In this document: piece by piece, positions 16,023 through 24,671 of the stretch
Layout of the letters: each line of letters starts with the position of its first letter
How positions within the stretch are numbered: the stretch's first letter is position 1
NCBI GenBank assembly: GCA_964636965.1
Contig: CAZWST010000007.1
Coordinates: 1-40,352 of the forward strand
Length of the DNA: 40,352 nucleotides
Direction of reading: 5' to 3'
Source of the DNA: CAG-582 sp964636965
Lineage (GTDB): Bacteria > Bacillota_I > Bacilli_A > RF39 > UBA660
Program-made: the position numbers and the translations under genes
Notes under the pieces: model-generated
Databases searched by the model: none
The model's input: the letters and a program-made list of their open reading frames with translations, nothing else
Told to the model about the DNA's origin: nothing

Positions 16023-18572
16023 CTATTGTTGATCTAATGTTAATTTTTTATTTTGTTCTTCTGGTTTTTGTGAATACTGACTTAAATATGCATCTACAGC
16101 TTCGCTATAGGCTTCATATAATTCAGTTTCATCTTGTTCAACGATTTCTGCTTCTTTCTCTTCAGAAACCTCTTCTTCTTCTACTACTTTTCCAGTTGTT
16201 TCTTCAGAATCTATTACTACAGTTAATTCTTCTTCTGTTTCACCAGTTTCTTCTCCAGTAGTTTCAGAATCTTTCATTTCTTCCATAACAACTGCTACAC
16301 CATTTTGATCTAAAACTAAGCTATCACCTTCAGCAGTTTCAGCTTGAGTAGATATTTCAGTTTGTTCATCTAAGGATAATGAAACAATTATCTCACCTTG
16401 TTCTTTTGAAGGACCATAGGTTTGACCATCGTAAGTGATACTGTCAGTATTTAAGAATTCAGCTATTATAAAAGGACAATCCTTACATTTAAGTTGATCA
16501 TAAGTATCATCTTTATGAACTAACTCAACGTTACCACTATTATGTGGAACCGTAATAGAAGCATCCATTACGTAATCATGATTACAATTTGAACAATGTC
16601 CAGTTCTTTCTACGCTATGACCCTCTCTTGTTCCACTTCCAGCTATAACATGATCTGTTGTGTTTCCATCGCTAACATGATTTTGTGGTTCACCTTTATG
16701 ATTATTATCAACCGAACAAACTTGTTGACATTGTTGATCATTAATATAAACCCATACCCAATTATGTGTATGTGTTAAATCTCTTCCACAATCACAACTT
16801 CCTGTTCCATTATCTTGACATGCAACATTTTCTTGTACATCGTAGAATATATATCCACAGCCATCATATTTATAAGTAATAGTTACAGTATGAGTATTAT
16901 TATCTGTTTGTTGGTAACTTGGATCCCCTTGTTGTGTATAACTTTCATTACCATGAGGAACTTCAATTTGAGTACCAATTACATAATCATGATCACAGTT
17001 TGAACAATGACCATTTCTATCTACTTTATGATTATCTTTTGTTCCACTTCCAGGAATTATAGTATCGCTTTGTGTTCCATCACTAACGTGATTTTGTGGT
17101 TCTCTTGAGTGATTTGGTAGACCACTACATTCTTGATGACATTGATTTTCATCATCATATACCCAAGTCCAATTGTGAGTATGTGTATTATTACATACAC
17201 TACAATGAGGATTTGAAGCATTTAAATCAAAATCACAATCTTCTACTTGACCTTGACTAACTAATACTTCAACATTACAAGGTACACCATTTTTTAGTAC
17301 TTTACAACGTTTCCATTTATCTATTCTATGTTGAGTTGTACCTACCTCAACAACTTTATCAAAATATTCCCATTTTCCATGTTCATGATTTTTAACATTT
17401 CCACAGTAAATACATGTATCATCATTGCCAAATGTACAAGCAACTACATTTCCTTTTTTTATATCAGTTTCAGGACAAGTTCCTCCATCAAGTGGATTTC
17501 CACATTGATATTTAAAGTCAATTCTATGTTGTCCATTTTCTAATGGAACATAAATTGTATCAATCTTTTGCCAATTACCATGTTCATGTTCTTCTTTTAT
17601 ATCTCTTTCAGTTGTATAACCACATGCACATTTACCAATTTCTTTCTTACCTTCTTGAGTCCATGTAAAACTATGATCTACTGTTTTAACTGAAATAATT
17701 TGCTTATTTCCACATCCTGAACAAATTCTATATAATGTTACAGTATGTTGTGTTTCAGTAATATTACTATATTCAACTATTAGTGAACCATATTGATGTT
17801 CATGTTTATCTTCATCATCATCATGATCTCCACGATTATCATCATTGTCATTATTATTGTTATTATTATTGTTATCATTATTATTGGTATTGCTATTATT
17901 GTTGGTATTGCTATTATCATTATTGTTTTGAGTAGTATTATCAATATTTTCTTCATTATTAATAACTAAACTCATATCCAAATATAATTCTGGATGTCTT
18001 AAATAATTAAGTAATGTAATATTTTGATTAGCTGTACCTCTATAGTTTTCAATACCATAGAATCTTGCTAACTTAGAACGAAAACTTCTACTATTATCAA
18101 AACCAGCTAAGTATAAAGCTTTACTAATAGAATTTTTTGTATATACTCCTTCAGTAAATTGAGAAGATAAATTAGGAATAACTAATTCTTCTCCTTCAAA
18201 CATAACTATATAATATTCGCTAGTTAAATCTACAATACTTTCATTCTTATCATTATTAACTACTTCTGCATTTTCTTTTGAAGAAGTATCATTTGAATTT
18301 GTATCTGCTGCTTTCGAATCTTCTGGAACATCAACTATATCTGGATTTTCAACAGGTACATTGACAGCTGGTGTTTCAGTTTCTTGTTCTTGAACAACCT
18401 CTTCTTGTGTTTCTTCTTCTATAACACTATCATCAGTTGCATCATAAACAATTTCTTTTTCATTGTTTAAATCTTTAGTATTTTGAAATGAACAACCACT
18501 TATAGTAGTTGCTAAGGCAAGCGCCATTGCAAGCCCTTTAATTGCTCTTCTTGCTCTTGTTATTTTTTTCAT
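16023..18572 (-). CDS. Cys/His-rich repeat lipoprotein heading the matrix operon
   Basis: An 849-residue lipoprotein: signal segment 12-26, lipobox ISGC with Cys27. An acidic spacer runs to about 115. A small folded region (about 120-200, with ISKALYLAGFDNSRSFRSKL) precedes an Asn/Asp-rich linker (about 204-250). From about 255 to 690 the protein carries many CxxC pairs and His clusters: CSGCG, CACGYTT, CIYCGN, CSVCNNTHTHNW, CSNCDHDYV, CDCGRDLTHTHNW and CSNCNHDYV. Two copies of an 80-residue module are evident (near 462-540 and 599-678). The C-terminus is Glu-rich. Similar HTH/CSVCG repeat proteins occur in gut Firmicutes, function unknown to me. Metal binding by the CxxC/His sites, as extracellular zinc ribbons, is inferred. 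It is first in the operon, with GAGGGG ribosome-binding site. Confidence 0.82.
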   Translation of the reverse strand: MKKITRARRAIKGLAMALALATTISGCSFQNTKDLNNEKEIVYDATDDSVIEEETQEEVVQEQETETPAVNVPVENPDIVDVPEDSKAADTNSNDTSSKENAEVVNNDKNESIVDLTSEYYIVMFEGEELVIPNLSSQFTEGVYTKNSISKALYLAGFDNSRSFRSKLARFYGIENYRGTANQNITLLNYLRHPELYLDMSLVINNEENIDNTTQNNNDNSNTNNNSNTNNNDNNNNNNNNDNDDNRGDHDDDEDKHEHQYGSLIVEYSNITETQHTVTLYRICSGCGNKQIISVKTVDHSFTWTQEGKKEIGKCACGYTTERDIKEEHEHGNWQKIDTIYVPLENGQHRIDFKYQCGNPLDGGTCPETDIKKGNVVACTFGNDDTCIYCGNVKNHEHGKWEYFDKVVEVGTTQHRIDKWKRCKVLKNGVPCNVEVLVSQGQVEDCDFDLNASNPHCSVCNNTHTHNWTWVYDDENQCHQECSGLPNHSREPQNHVSDGTQSDTIIPGSGTKDNHKVDRNGHCSNCDHDYVIGTQIEVPHGNESYTQQGDPSYQQTDNNTHTVTITYKYDGCGYIFYDVQENVACQDNGTGSCDCGRDLTHTHNWVWVYINDQQCQQVCSVDNNHKGEPQNHVSDGNTTDHVIAGSGTREGHSVERTGHCSNCNHDYVMDASITVPHNSGNVELVHKDDTYDQLKCKDCPFIIAEFLNTDSITYDGQTYGPSKEQGEIIVSLSLDEQTEISTQAETAEGDSLVLDQNGVAVVMEEMKDSETTGEETGETEEELTVVIDSEETTGKVVEEEEVSEEKEAEIVEQDETELYEAYSEAVDAYLSQYSQKPEEQNKKLTLDQQ
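16536..17188 (-). repeat. Two tandem-related 240-base modules inside the lipoprotein gene
   Basis: Units at about 16951-17188 and 16536-16777 both encode THTHNW, then a Cys pair, EPQNHVSDG, GSGT, GHCSNC and HDYV, in the same order. They are separated by about 173 bases encoding a different Cys-containing stretch. Boundaries are approximate. Confidence 0.8.
17825..17950 (-). repeat. Asn/Asp codon tract
   Basis: A run of AAT, AAC and GAT codons (TTATTATTG pattern on the plus strand) encodes an Asn/Asp-rich linker between the folded N-terminal region and the Cys/His-rich repeats. It is a likely site of length variation. Confidence 0.8.
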
Positions 18573-18626
18573 TTTTACCCCTCACTTTTGGCATTTTATA
18601 GCAATATATTTCGTTTGTTGCCCCAT

Positions 18627-18655
18627 ATTTTATATCAATAGTCGAAATTTGTCAA
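18627..18655 (-). promoter_or_regulatory. Sigma-A promoter of the matrix operon
   Basis: TTGACA (complement of 18650-18655) and TAAAAT (complement of 18627-18632) are spaced by 17 bases, about 55 bases before the lipoprotein start codon. Confidence 0.85.
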
Positions 18656-18720
18656 GTTTTAAAAAGATTAAGTTGGTTTTCTATTTTAAAATCCCCCTTA
18701 TTATAGAATACATTATAATA

Positions 18721-18750
18721 TAAAAAAAAAGAAAAATCTATAATTTTTCT
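18721..18750 (-). terminator. Intrinsic terminator of spoIVA
   Basis: Minus-strand stem AGAAAAAT/ATTTTTCT with loop TATAG, followed by a run of Ts, a few bases after the spoIVA stop codon. Confidence 0.85.
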
Positions 18751-18755
18751 TTCTT

Positions 18756-20234
18756 TTATATCACTATTGCGATTAATTTATCTGAACCCTTATTAACTAT
18801 CTTTGTTACTGTATTAGTTAATTTATATCTTGTATTATCTTTCATCATTGAAAGCTTAGCTTGAATACCTTCTTTTACTATAGTATCTAAACTTCTTCCA
18901 AATATTTCACTTTTCCAAATACTAGTTGGATCATTTTTATAATCTTTCATAATATAGTCAATTAATTCTTTTGATTGTACTTCACTTCCAATGATTGGTT
19001 CAAAAGTTGATTCTACATCTACTTTCATCATATGAATACTAGTAGCTTTGGCATTTAATCTAACACCATATCTATTTCCTTGTTTAATAACTTCAGGACG
19101 TTCTAGCTTCATATCTTTTAAACTTGGATAAACTATACCATAACCTGTCTTATAAGTCATATTTATAGCGTCCTTTAAAGAATGAGTTTCTTCTCTTGAC
19201 TCTTGATACTCACTTAATATTTTTAAAATTGTAGCTTTAGATATATCAGATCCTCCCAATATATCTTTTAAAGTTTCATCATATAAAGATTCATCACTTT
19301 CAAGATTTAAAGATACAACCCCATTACCTACATCAACATTACTAATATAAGCTTTTTTAATATAGGGGCTATCTTGATAATAATCTATTATACTATTTAC
19401 ATCTTTTATCTTTTTAACATTAACGACACTTTCTCTTATTTTAGTTAAATAATGATTCTTTATTTCATGTTTATTAGGTAAAACATGAATCCATTCAGGT
19501 AATAAAACATTAACATCAACTACTGGGAATTCATCTACTGCATGTCTTAATATTTCATTTATTTCCATCTTACCCATATTTTCTACATTAACAGGTAATA
19601 CTTCAACTTCATATTTTTCTTCTATTTCCCCTTTTATTTTAATAGCTGAATCACTTTGAGGATTTGCACTATTTAATATAACTATAAAAGGTTTATTTAA
19701 AGTTTTAAGTTCATTAATTACTTTTTCTTCCGCATCTAAATAATCACTTCTTCTAAAATCATTAAAAGTTCCATCAGAAGTAATAACTATACCAATTGTT
19801 GAATGATCTTTAATAACTTTTTCTGTACCTATTTCAGCAGCTTCCATAAAAGGTATTGCTTCACTGTACCAAGGAGTATTAACAAGTCTAGGATTTCCTT
19901 CATTATCTTCATACCCGATTGAATTATCAATAACAAAACCTACACAGTCAATTAATTTGATATTAGTAGTAAAATCATCAATCTTAATTGTTGCTCCTTG
20001 TGAAGGAACAAATTTAGGTTCAGTAGTCATTATTTGTTTTCCATTAGAAGATTGAGGTATTTCATCTAAACATTTTTTCTTTTCATATTCATCTTCTATA
20101 TTAGGAACAACTAAGTTTTCTATTACTTTTTTAATAAATGTTGATTTACCTGTTCTACAAGCACCAACAACACCTAAGTATATCTGACCATTACCTCTTT
20201 TAGATATACTTTCAATTATTTCTTTCATCTCCAT
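18756..20234 (-). CDS. spoIVA: Stage IV sporulation protein A, spore-coat basement-layer ATPase
   Basis: SpoIVA polymerises by ATP hydrolysis on the forespore surface and forms the base on which the spore coat is built. Length 492 equals Bacillus subtilis SpoIVA, and the sequence is recognisable throughout. Walker A GACRTGKST places Lys30 at the same position as in B. subtilis, which also supports the ATG at 20234. MTTEPKF (Thr70, Thr71) and Walker B LIDCVGF (Asp96) are present. The C-terminal anchoring region includes GRSLDTIVKEGIQAKLSMM near 450 and ends DKLIAIVI. The ribosome-binding site is AAAGGAA. A sigma-E-type promoter lies just upstream and terminators lie on both sides, so it is monocistronic. 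It marks the organism as an endospore former or the descendant of one. Confidence 0.97.
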   Translation of the reverse strand: MEMKEIIESISKRGNGQIYLGVVGACRTGKSTFIKKVIENLVVPNIEDEYEKKKCLDEIPQSSNGKQIMTTEPKFVPSQGATIKIDDFTTNIKLIDCVGFVIDNSIGYEDNEGNPRLVNTPWYSEAIPFMEAAEIGTEKVIKDHSTIGIVITSDGTFNDFRRSDYLDAEEKVINELKTLNKPFIVILNSANPQSDSAIKIKGEIEEKYEVEVLPVNVENMGKMEINEILRHAVDEFPVVDVNVLLPEWIHVLPNKHEIKNHYLTKIRESVVNVKKIKDVNSIIDYYQDSPYIKKAYISNVDVGNGVVSLNLESDESLYDETLKDILGGSDISKATILKILSEYQESREETHSLKDAINMTYKTGYGIVYPSLKDMKLERPEVIKQGNRYGVRLNAKATSIHMMKVDVESTFEPIIGSEVQSKELIDYIMKDYKNDPTSIWKSEIFGRSLDTIVKEGIQAKLSMMKDNTRYKLTNTVTKIVNKGSDKLIAIVI

Positions 20235-20256
20235 AATTATACTTTCCTTTCACTTA

Positions 20257-20285
20257 ATCGTATGAAACAATTTAAAACAATATTA
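20257..20285 (-). promoter_or_regulatory. Sigma-E-type (mother-cell) promoter of spoIVA
   Basis: On the minus strand, TAATATT (20279-20285) fits the sigma-E -35 and CATACGAT (20257-20264) fits the -10 (CATACAAT-like), spaced by 14 bases. The -10 lies about 23 bases from the spoIVA start codon. Confidence 0.8.
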
Positions 20286-20319
20286 CAAAAATAAAACTAG
20301 AGATTTATATTCTCTAGTT
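20286..20319 (-). terminator. Intrinsic terminator of the Rpn-type nuclease gene
   Basis: Perfect minus-strand stem AACTAGAGA/TCTCTAGTT with a seven-base loop, then TTATTTTTG. It starts three bases after the gene's TGA stop. Confidence 0.88.
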
Positions 20320-20321
20320 CA

Positions 20322-21182
20322 TCATTTATCATTTAATATTTCTTTTACCTTTTCAATGCTAATGCATGCTGATACCGCGATTATATCAAGGGATACACCA
20401 TTCTGAAAAAGATTTCTTACCATTTCTTTCTTGTTTTGCTCAATTCCTTGCTCAATTCCTTCTAGTCTTGCTCCTTTTAGCATGGTCTTTTTTACCTTTT
20501 CTGCTTCTACTTCAGCATCATATAAACCTATCATTTTGTCATCTAAGCTTAACTTTGCTATCTCATCTACTAAATTACCCATAACTTTATCATCCCCTGC
20601 AAGTATTCTCGCATACTCTTTTTTATCTGTTTTTAAAATTAAACAGAAACGCTCAAATCTTGTTAATTTACTTACACTTTTATTATAGCATCTATCCCAT
20701 ACATTTTCTAGACTTACATGATATTTTATTGTCGAATCTTCGTCTAATTCATTAGTAGTTTCTTCCCTAAACATAAACTTATAGATATCTTTCTTATGCT
20801 TAAAGTGAATAAAGTTATTAAAGTTTATCTGTATTACTTGAAAAGCATCTATATAATCCTCAGACTTATTATATGTTGTAGACTTTAATTTACTTAAATA
20901 TGCATCATTTTTATTAAATACACCCTTGTAGTATTCATTATTCATCTCAACATTTATATATTTATTTCCGATACTAATTATAACATCTGATCTCATATTT
21001 TTATCATTTTTATTTTCAATTATATACTCAGTATTTCCTACTTTGATATTGTCAAGCATACTTAAGGGTATACCAGTTATGATATTTATTAATTCTTTCA
21101 AGACATCTATTAATTCAGGATTTAACATGATTGCTTTAAACATACAGTCTCTTACAGGTGAAAGTAATATATTATCTTTCAT
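20322..21182 (-). CDS. Rpn/PD-(D/E)XK nuclease family protein
   Basis: Member of the Rpn-type family (PD-(D/E)XK nuclease family transposase, PF12784), linked in E. coli to DNA cleavage and recombination. The start MKDNILLSPVRDCMFKAIM is typical. Predicted nuclease residues Asp66 (RSDVIIS) and Glu79 (INVEMN, with Asn81 in the usual Lys/Gln position) are present, so it looks intact. The C-terminal part shows the family's helical ending (EGIEQGIEQNKKEMVRNLF, then a short helix-turn-helix-like region). The ribosome-binding site AAGGGAGG is strong. The protein is often found in many copies per genome and may be mobile; no flanking terminal repeats were seen. Confidence 0.86.
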   Translation of the reverse strand: MKDNILLSPVRDCMFKAIMLNPELIDVLKELINIITGIPLSMLDNIKVGNTEYIIENKNDKNMRSDVIISIGNKYINVEMNNEYYKGVFNKNDAYLSKLKSTTYNKSEDYIDAFQVIQINFNNFIHFKHKKDIYKFMFREETTNELDEDSTIKYHVSLENVWDRCYNKSVSKLTRFERFCLILKTDKKEYARILAGDDKVMGNLVDEIAKLSLDDKMIGLYDAEVEAEKVKKTMLKGARLEGIEQGIEQNKKEMVRNLFQNGVSLDIIAVSACISIEKVKEILNDK

Positions 21183-21263
21183 AATCCTCCCTTCTAAGAA
21201 AGTTTTTATCGCTTTCTATATATTTAGTTACCTGCATTTTTACTTTTTACTTTTTTTCACATT

Positions 21264-21291
21264 AAAAAAGAGACTATTTTTTCTTAGTCTC
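21264..21291 (-). terminator. Intrinsic terminator of the flippase/glycosyltransferase unit
   Basis: Minus-strand stem GAGACTA/TAGTCTC with an eight-base loop, followed by six Ts. The glycosyltransferase stop codon TAG is within the 3' arm. Confidence 0.85.
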
Positions 21292-22229
21292 ATTTAGATT
21301 TTCTGAAATAATAAATCTAGGTCTAGCTTTAGTTTCATTATAAATCTTACCAATATACTCACCAATTATACCAATTGAAATCATTTGAAGTCCACCAATA
21401 AACCAGATAGATATAGTTAAGAATGTCCATCCATCAACTGTATTACCTAATACTTTTTGAACTAATGAGTAAACCATTATAATAAAACTAATAAATAATA
21501 TTATAAAACCTAAAGAACAAATCATACGTAAAGGTTTTACGGAAAATGATGAAATACCATCCCAAGCGAAACTCAACATTTTCTTTAAAGGGTATTTTGA
21601 TTCTCCCGCAAATCTCTCTGCTCTTTCATAATACACAACATCTGTTTTAAAACCAATTAAAGGAAATATTCCTCTTAAGAATAAATTAACTTCTTTAAAG
21701 TTTGCAAACTCAGCTAATACTCTTTTACTAGTTAATCTATAATCAGCATGATTAAAGACAATATCAACGCCCATTAATTTCATGAATTTATAAAATCCTT
21801 CAGCAGTAACTTTTTTAAAGAATGTATCTTTTTTTCTTGATGAACGTACTCCATAAACTATGTCACATCCATCATTATACTTTTCTATCATTTCATCTAT
21901 CGCGTTTATATCATCTTGTAAATCAGCATCCATACTAATTACTACATCTGCATACTCTTTAGCAGTTAAAAGACCAGCAACTAATGCATTTTGATGTCCC
22001 CTATTACGTGATAAAGTAATTCCTGTAAATAATTCTTCCTTTTCATTTATTTCTTTAATGATATCCCAAGTTTTATCTTTTGATCCATCATTAACATACA
22101 TAATTCTACTATCTTTAGAAATCTTTTTTGCTTTAATTAAATCATTTAATTTTTCTTTTAATCTTTTAGTTGTCTCATGTAATAACTCTTCTTCATTATA
22201 ACAAGGTATAGTATATTTTCTTTTTTCAT
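21274..22229 (-). pseudogene. GtrB/DPM1-type family 2 glycosyltransferase with N-terminal frameshift
   Basis: The intact part (from an in-frame ATG at 22101) has VNDGSKDKTW, the DADLQDD metal motif, RSSRKKDTFFKK, and two C-terminal membrane segments (about 210-232 and 240-262). This is as in enzymes that transfer sugar from a nucleotide to undecaprenyl phosphate. The sequence upstream of 22101 encodes the missing start, IPCYNEEELLHETTKRLKE, in the same frame, but an in-frame TGA precedes it without any start codon. The ATG at 22229 is one frame off. Adding one A to the A6 run (22221-22226) would join ATG to MKKRKYTIPCYNEEE and give 318 residues, the normal length. It is a frameshift, phase-variable tract or sequence error. 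A product starting at 22101 would lack the first nucleotide-binding strand. Confidence 0.82.
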
Positions 22230-22295
22230 AACTTCATCATCCATTCATTCTATTATTTTTTATAGTATATCTACATCATTTTTAAATATCATATA

Positions 22296-23522
22296 TTAAA
22301 AATGCTCATTTGTTTTTTCTATTCCATTTATACTCACTTTATATAATATATAACTCAATAAAAAGTGACTTATCATAGTTATAATATAACTTATACTAGC
22401 ACCTAATATTTCATTATTTTTTATAAAGAAAATAGAAGCAATTGTAGTAACAACTGAACTAATAATAAATACATAAAGCTGTTCATTATTTTTATCCATA
22501 ATAACTAAGACATTTGATATAGTTGTACTTAATGCGTAAAAAATCGCTCCAATTATAATTATCATAAATGGCAACTTATATTGATTTAAATTAATACCAT
22601 AAATAAAGTTTAGCACAGGTATGCCTAAAAAGAAAGCAATTAATAGAATAAGAAAATTAAGTCCAATAAAAACAATATTTATATTTAAAAACAATTTTCT
22701 AAATTCTTTATATTTACCAGAATCATAATTATGCGATAAAATGTTTAGATAGGGAGCAATTAAATATTGTCCACATAAACTTAACATTGTCGCTGGCATA
22801 ATAATAATTCCTAAAATTGTTTGAAATTCCTCACTCATAAAATATTCAAGTATATACTTTTGAGAATTATTCAAATAAATATTTAAAAATGAAAACATAA
22901 ACAATGGAAAAGTTGTTTTAAACAAGTTAATAGAATTTGTAAACTCAAAACTATATTTACTATTACATACTTTCTTATATTTATAAATTTCAATTAAAAG
23001 CCCAACTATATTAACAATATTTATCCATATGATTGATATAATCAAATTCCTTGTAATAATATCAATAACAAAAAAGCCCATAAATCCAATCACTGCTTTA
23101 TACGCTAATGATTTACCAACAAAGTACAACTGTTCTTCTTTTTGAATAAAGGCATGAAAACAATCACTAACCGCTTCAAAAGCTTTGTACAAGGTAAGCA
23201 ATATGATAATCATACTCTTATAAAAATCAAATCTATTAATTAAAACAAATATAAAAGCTATTATAATTACCACAATAGAAGTAACAATTCTATTTGTTAT
23301 ATACTGATTGTTTGAAAATCTTTTTTTTACATCAGATACTTGATATACCCGATTAAAATAAAGGGCAATAATATAAAATAAGCAAGCTATTGAAAATGAA
23401 TACGTAAATATTCCTGCTTCACTAATACCATTTATTCTATTTACAATTACAAGAAAAAAAAGTGAAGTAAAAGCATTGAGAGTTATGCCGATAGTGTTCC
23501 ATATAAAATTATTTTTTTTCAT
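22296..23522 (-). CDS. Polysaccharide flippase (Wzx/MATE-like)
   Basis: Multi-span membrane protein (about 12-14 helices, 408 residues from ATG at 23522) of the polysaccharide biosynthesis/oligosaccharide flippase type. It begins MKKNNFIWNTIGITLNAFTS and has family-like segments VNRINGISEAGIFTYSFSIA and SDCFHAFIQKEEQLYFVGKS (a Wzx-like loop). Members move lipid-linked repeat units across the membrane. ATG at 23522 follows the upstream stop codon by one base and is preferred to a GTG at 23543 that would overlap it. The gene lies with glycosyltransferases and DUF2304; the export route may complement the ABC exporter at 29097-30628. Confidence 0.87.
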   Translation of the reverse strand: MKKNNFIWNTIGITLNAFTSLFFLVIVNRINGISEAGIFTYSFSIACLFYIIALYFNRVYQVSDVKKRFSNNQYITNRIVTSIVVIIIAFIFVLINRFDFYKSMIIILLTLYKAFEAVSDCFHAFIQKEEQLYFVGKSLAYKAVIGFMGFFVIDIITRNLIISIIWINIVNIVGLLIEIYKYKKVCNSKYSFEFTNSINLFKTTFPLFMFSFLNIYLNNSQKYILEYFMSEEFQTILGIIIMPATMLSLCGQYLIAPYLNILSHNYDSGKYKEFRKLFLNINIVFIGLNFLILLIAFFLGIPVLNFIYGINLNQYKLPFMIIIIGAIFYALSTTISNVLVIMDKNNEQLYVFIISSVVTTIASIFFIKNNEILGASISYIITMISHFLLSYILYKVSINGIEKTNEHF

Positions 23523-23523
23523 T

Positions 23524-23865
23524 CTAATCTTTTCTCTTTTCACTTTTTAACATAGACACTTCTTGAATCAATAAAGTTATCTGCTTTTTTTGCACTGCAA
23601 CTATAGTAGTTAATATTAAAGTAATAAACAATAACAATGTAAGAATAACGCCTATTACTAAATTTGATAAAGTCTTAAAGCCAAAAACACTTGTTACTAA
23701 TTCTAGAATACTTGGTATAATTGCAATTAAAAATATTACAAGTATGGCACAAAACCAAAACAAAGAATATTTAACTGGTAACTTGCCTTTTCTTATTAAA
23801 TAAAAAATTATAAAAAACCAAATTAATGAAAATATTAGCAAAGCTATTCTCAATTTTATACTCAT
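23524..23865 (-). CDS. DUF2304 small membrane protein
   Basis: A 113-residue protein with three membrane segments (about 5-24, 33-53, 68-92) and a charged C-terminal coiled helix (QKKQITLLIQEVSMLKSEK). The pattern RKGKLPVKYSLFWF is typical of DUF2304 proteins, which accompany polyprenyl-phosphate glycosyltransferases in surface-polymer loci. The start codon directly follows the upstream glycosyltransferase stop, implying coupled translation and perhaps a complex. Its function is not established. Confidence 0.85.
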   Translation of the reverse strand: MSIKLRIALLIFSLIWFFIIFYLIRKGKLPVKYSLFWFCAILVIFLIAIIPSILELVTSVFGFKTLSNLVIGVILTLLLFITLILTTIVAVQKKQITLLIQEVSMLKSEKRKD

Positions 23866-24582
23866 TTATTTACCTCTTTTCATTAATATTATAGACATTA
23901 TTACATTTACCATATAATAAGCTTTTTTCCAAGATTTTATTGAAGAGGTGCCATTTTCTCTTTTATTCATGCTTACTGGTACTTCTTTTAATTTATATCC
24001 ATTCTGTAAAACAGAAATGGTTGATATTGGTTCAGGGTATTCAGTTGGATAATTTTTTGAAAATAATTTAATAACGTTCTTATCTGATGCCCTAAAACCA
24101 CTCGTTGTATCATATAACTTAATTCCCGTTTTCATTTTAATTACAAATGAAATTAATGAAATACCTATTCTTCTTGCAAAAGAAGATTTAAACTCACTCG
24201 AAGTAGAATCAACAAATCTTGAACCTACGACAAGATTGGCTTTTCCTTCTTCAATTGGTTTAATTATATTTTTCACATAGGAGATGTCGTGTTGACCATC
24301 TCCATCAAATTGAATTGCAATATCATAATCATGTTCATAGGCATATTTATAACCAGTTTGTACTGCTCCACCTATACCAAGATTGCTAATTAAATCAATA
24401 ACAGGAATATTATTATCATGACATATTTTTGAAGTATTATCCGTTGAACCATCATTAATAACAATAACATCATAATTAGTTCTATTTTTCTTATTGTATT
24501 CAATAATACTTTTATAAGTTTTAAGTATATTTCCCTCTTCATTATAAGCTGGTATAACTAATAAAATCTTGAATTTTTGCAT
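23866..24582 (-). CDS. DPM1-like family 2 glycosyltransferase
   Basis: Cytosolic GT-A enzyme of 238 residues: LLVIPAYNEEGNI at the N-terminus, VINDGSTDNT near 42, FDGDGQHD (metal motif) near 94, GSRFVD near 121 and TTSGFRA near 160. It resembles polyprenol-phosphate mannose or glucose synthases that lack membrane helices. The neighbouring DUF2304 protein may supply membrane attachment. It is first in the 24582-21274 unit, behind a terminator and a weak extended -10. Confidence 0.92.
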   Translation of the reverse strand: MQKFKILLVIPAYNEEGNILKTYKSIIEYNKKNRTNYDVIVINDGSTDNTSKICHDNNIPVIDLISNLGIGGAVQTGYKYAYEHDYDIAIQFDGDGQHDISYVKNIIKPIEEGKANLVVGSRFVDSTSSEFKSSFARRIGISLISFVIKMKTGIKLYDTTSGFRASDKNVIKLFSKNYPTEYPEPISTISVLQNGYKLKEVPVSMNKRENGTSSIKSWKKAYYMVNVIMSIILMKRGK

Positions 24583-24597
24583 ACTACCACCAATTTA

Positions 24598-24606
24598 ATT
24601 TTAACA
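24598..24606 (-). promoter_or_regulatory. Possible extended -10 promoter of the flippase unit
   Basis: TGTTAAAAT on the minus strand resembles TGnTATAAT. There is no -35. It lies just after the terminator at 24619-24644 and 16 bases before the start codon. Confidence 0.4.
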
Positions 24607-24618
24607 TATTAAACTAAT

Positions 24619-24644
24619 AAAAAAAAGAGATGTTAATCTCTTTT
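24619..24644 (-). terminator. Intrinsic terminator of the ABC exporter unit
   Basis: Minus-strand stem AAAAGAGAT/ATCTCTTTT with loop TAAC and a T-rich tail, downstream of the DUF2142 gene. Confidence 0.85.
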
Positions 24645-24671
24645 ACCAAAACCTAGAAAATAATTACTAAA

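Noticed and set aside
17825..17950. Trinucleotide-rich tract considered as CRISPR-like repeat
   Set aside because: There are no spacers or fixed-length units; it is in frame and encodes Asn/Asp.
20322..21182. Rpn-type gene as part of an insertion sequence
   Set aside because: No terminal inverted repeats or target duplications are visible; it has its own ribosome-binding site and terminator.
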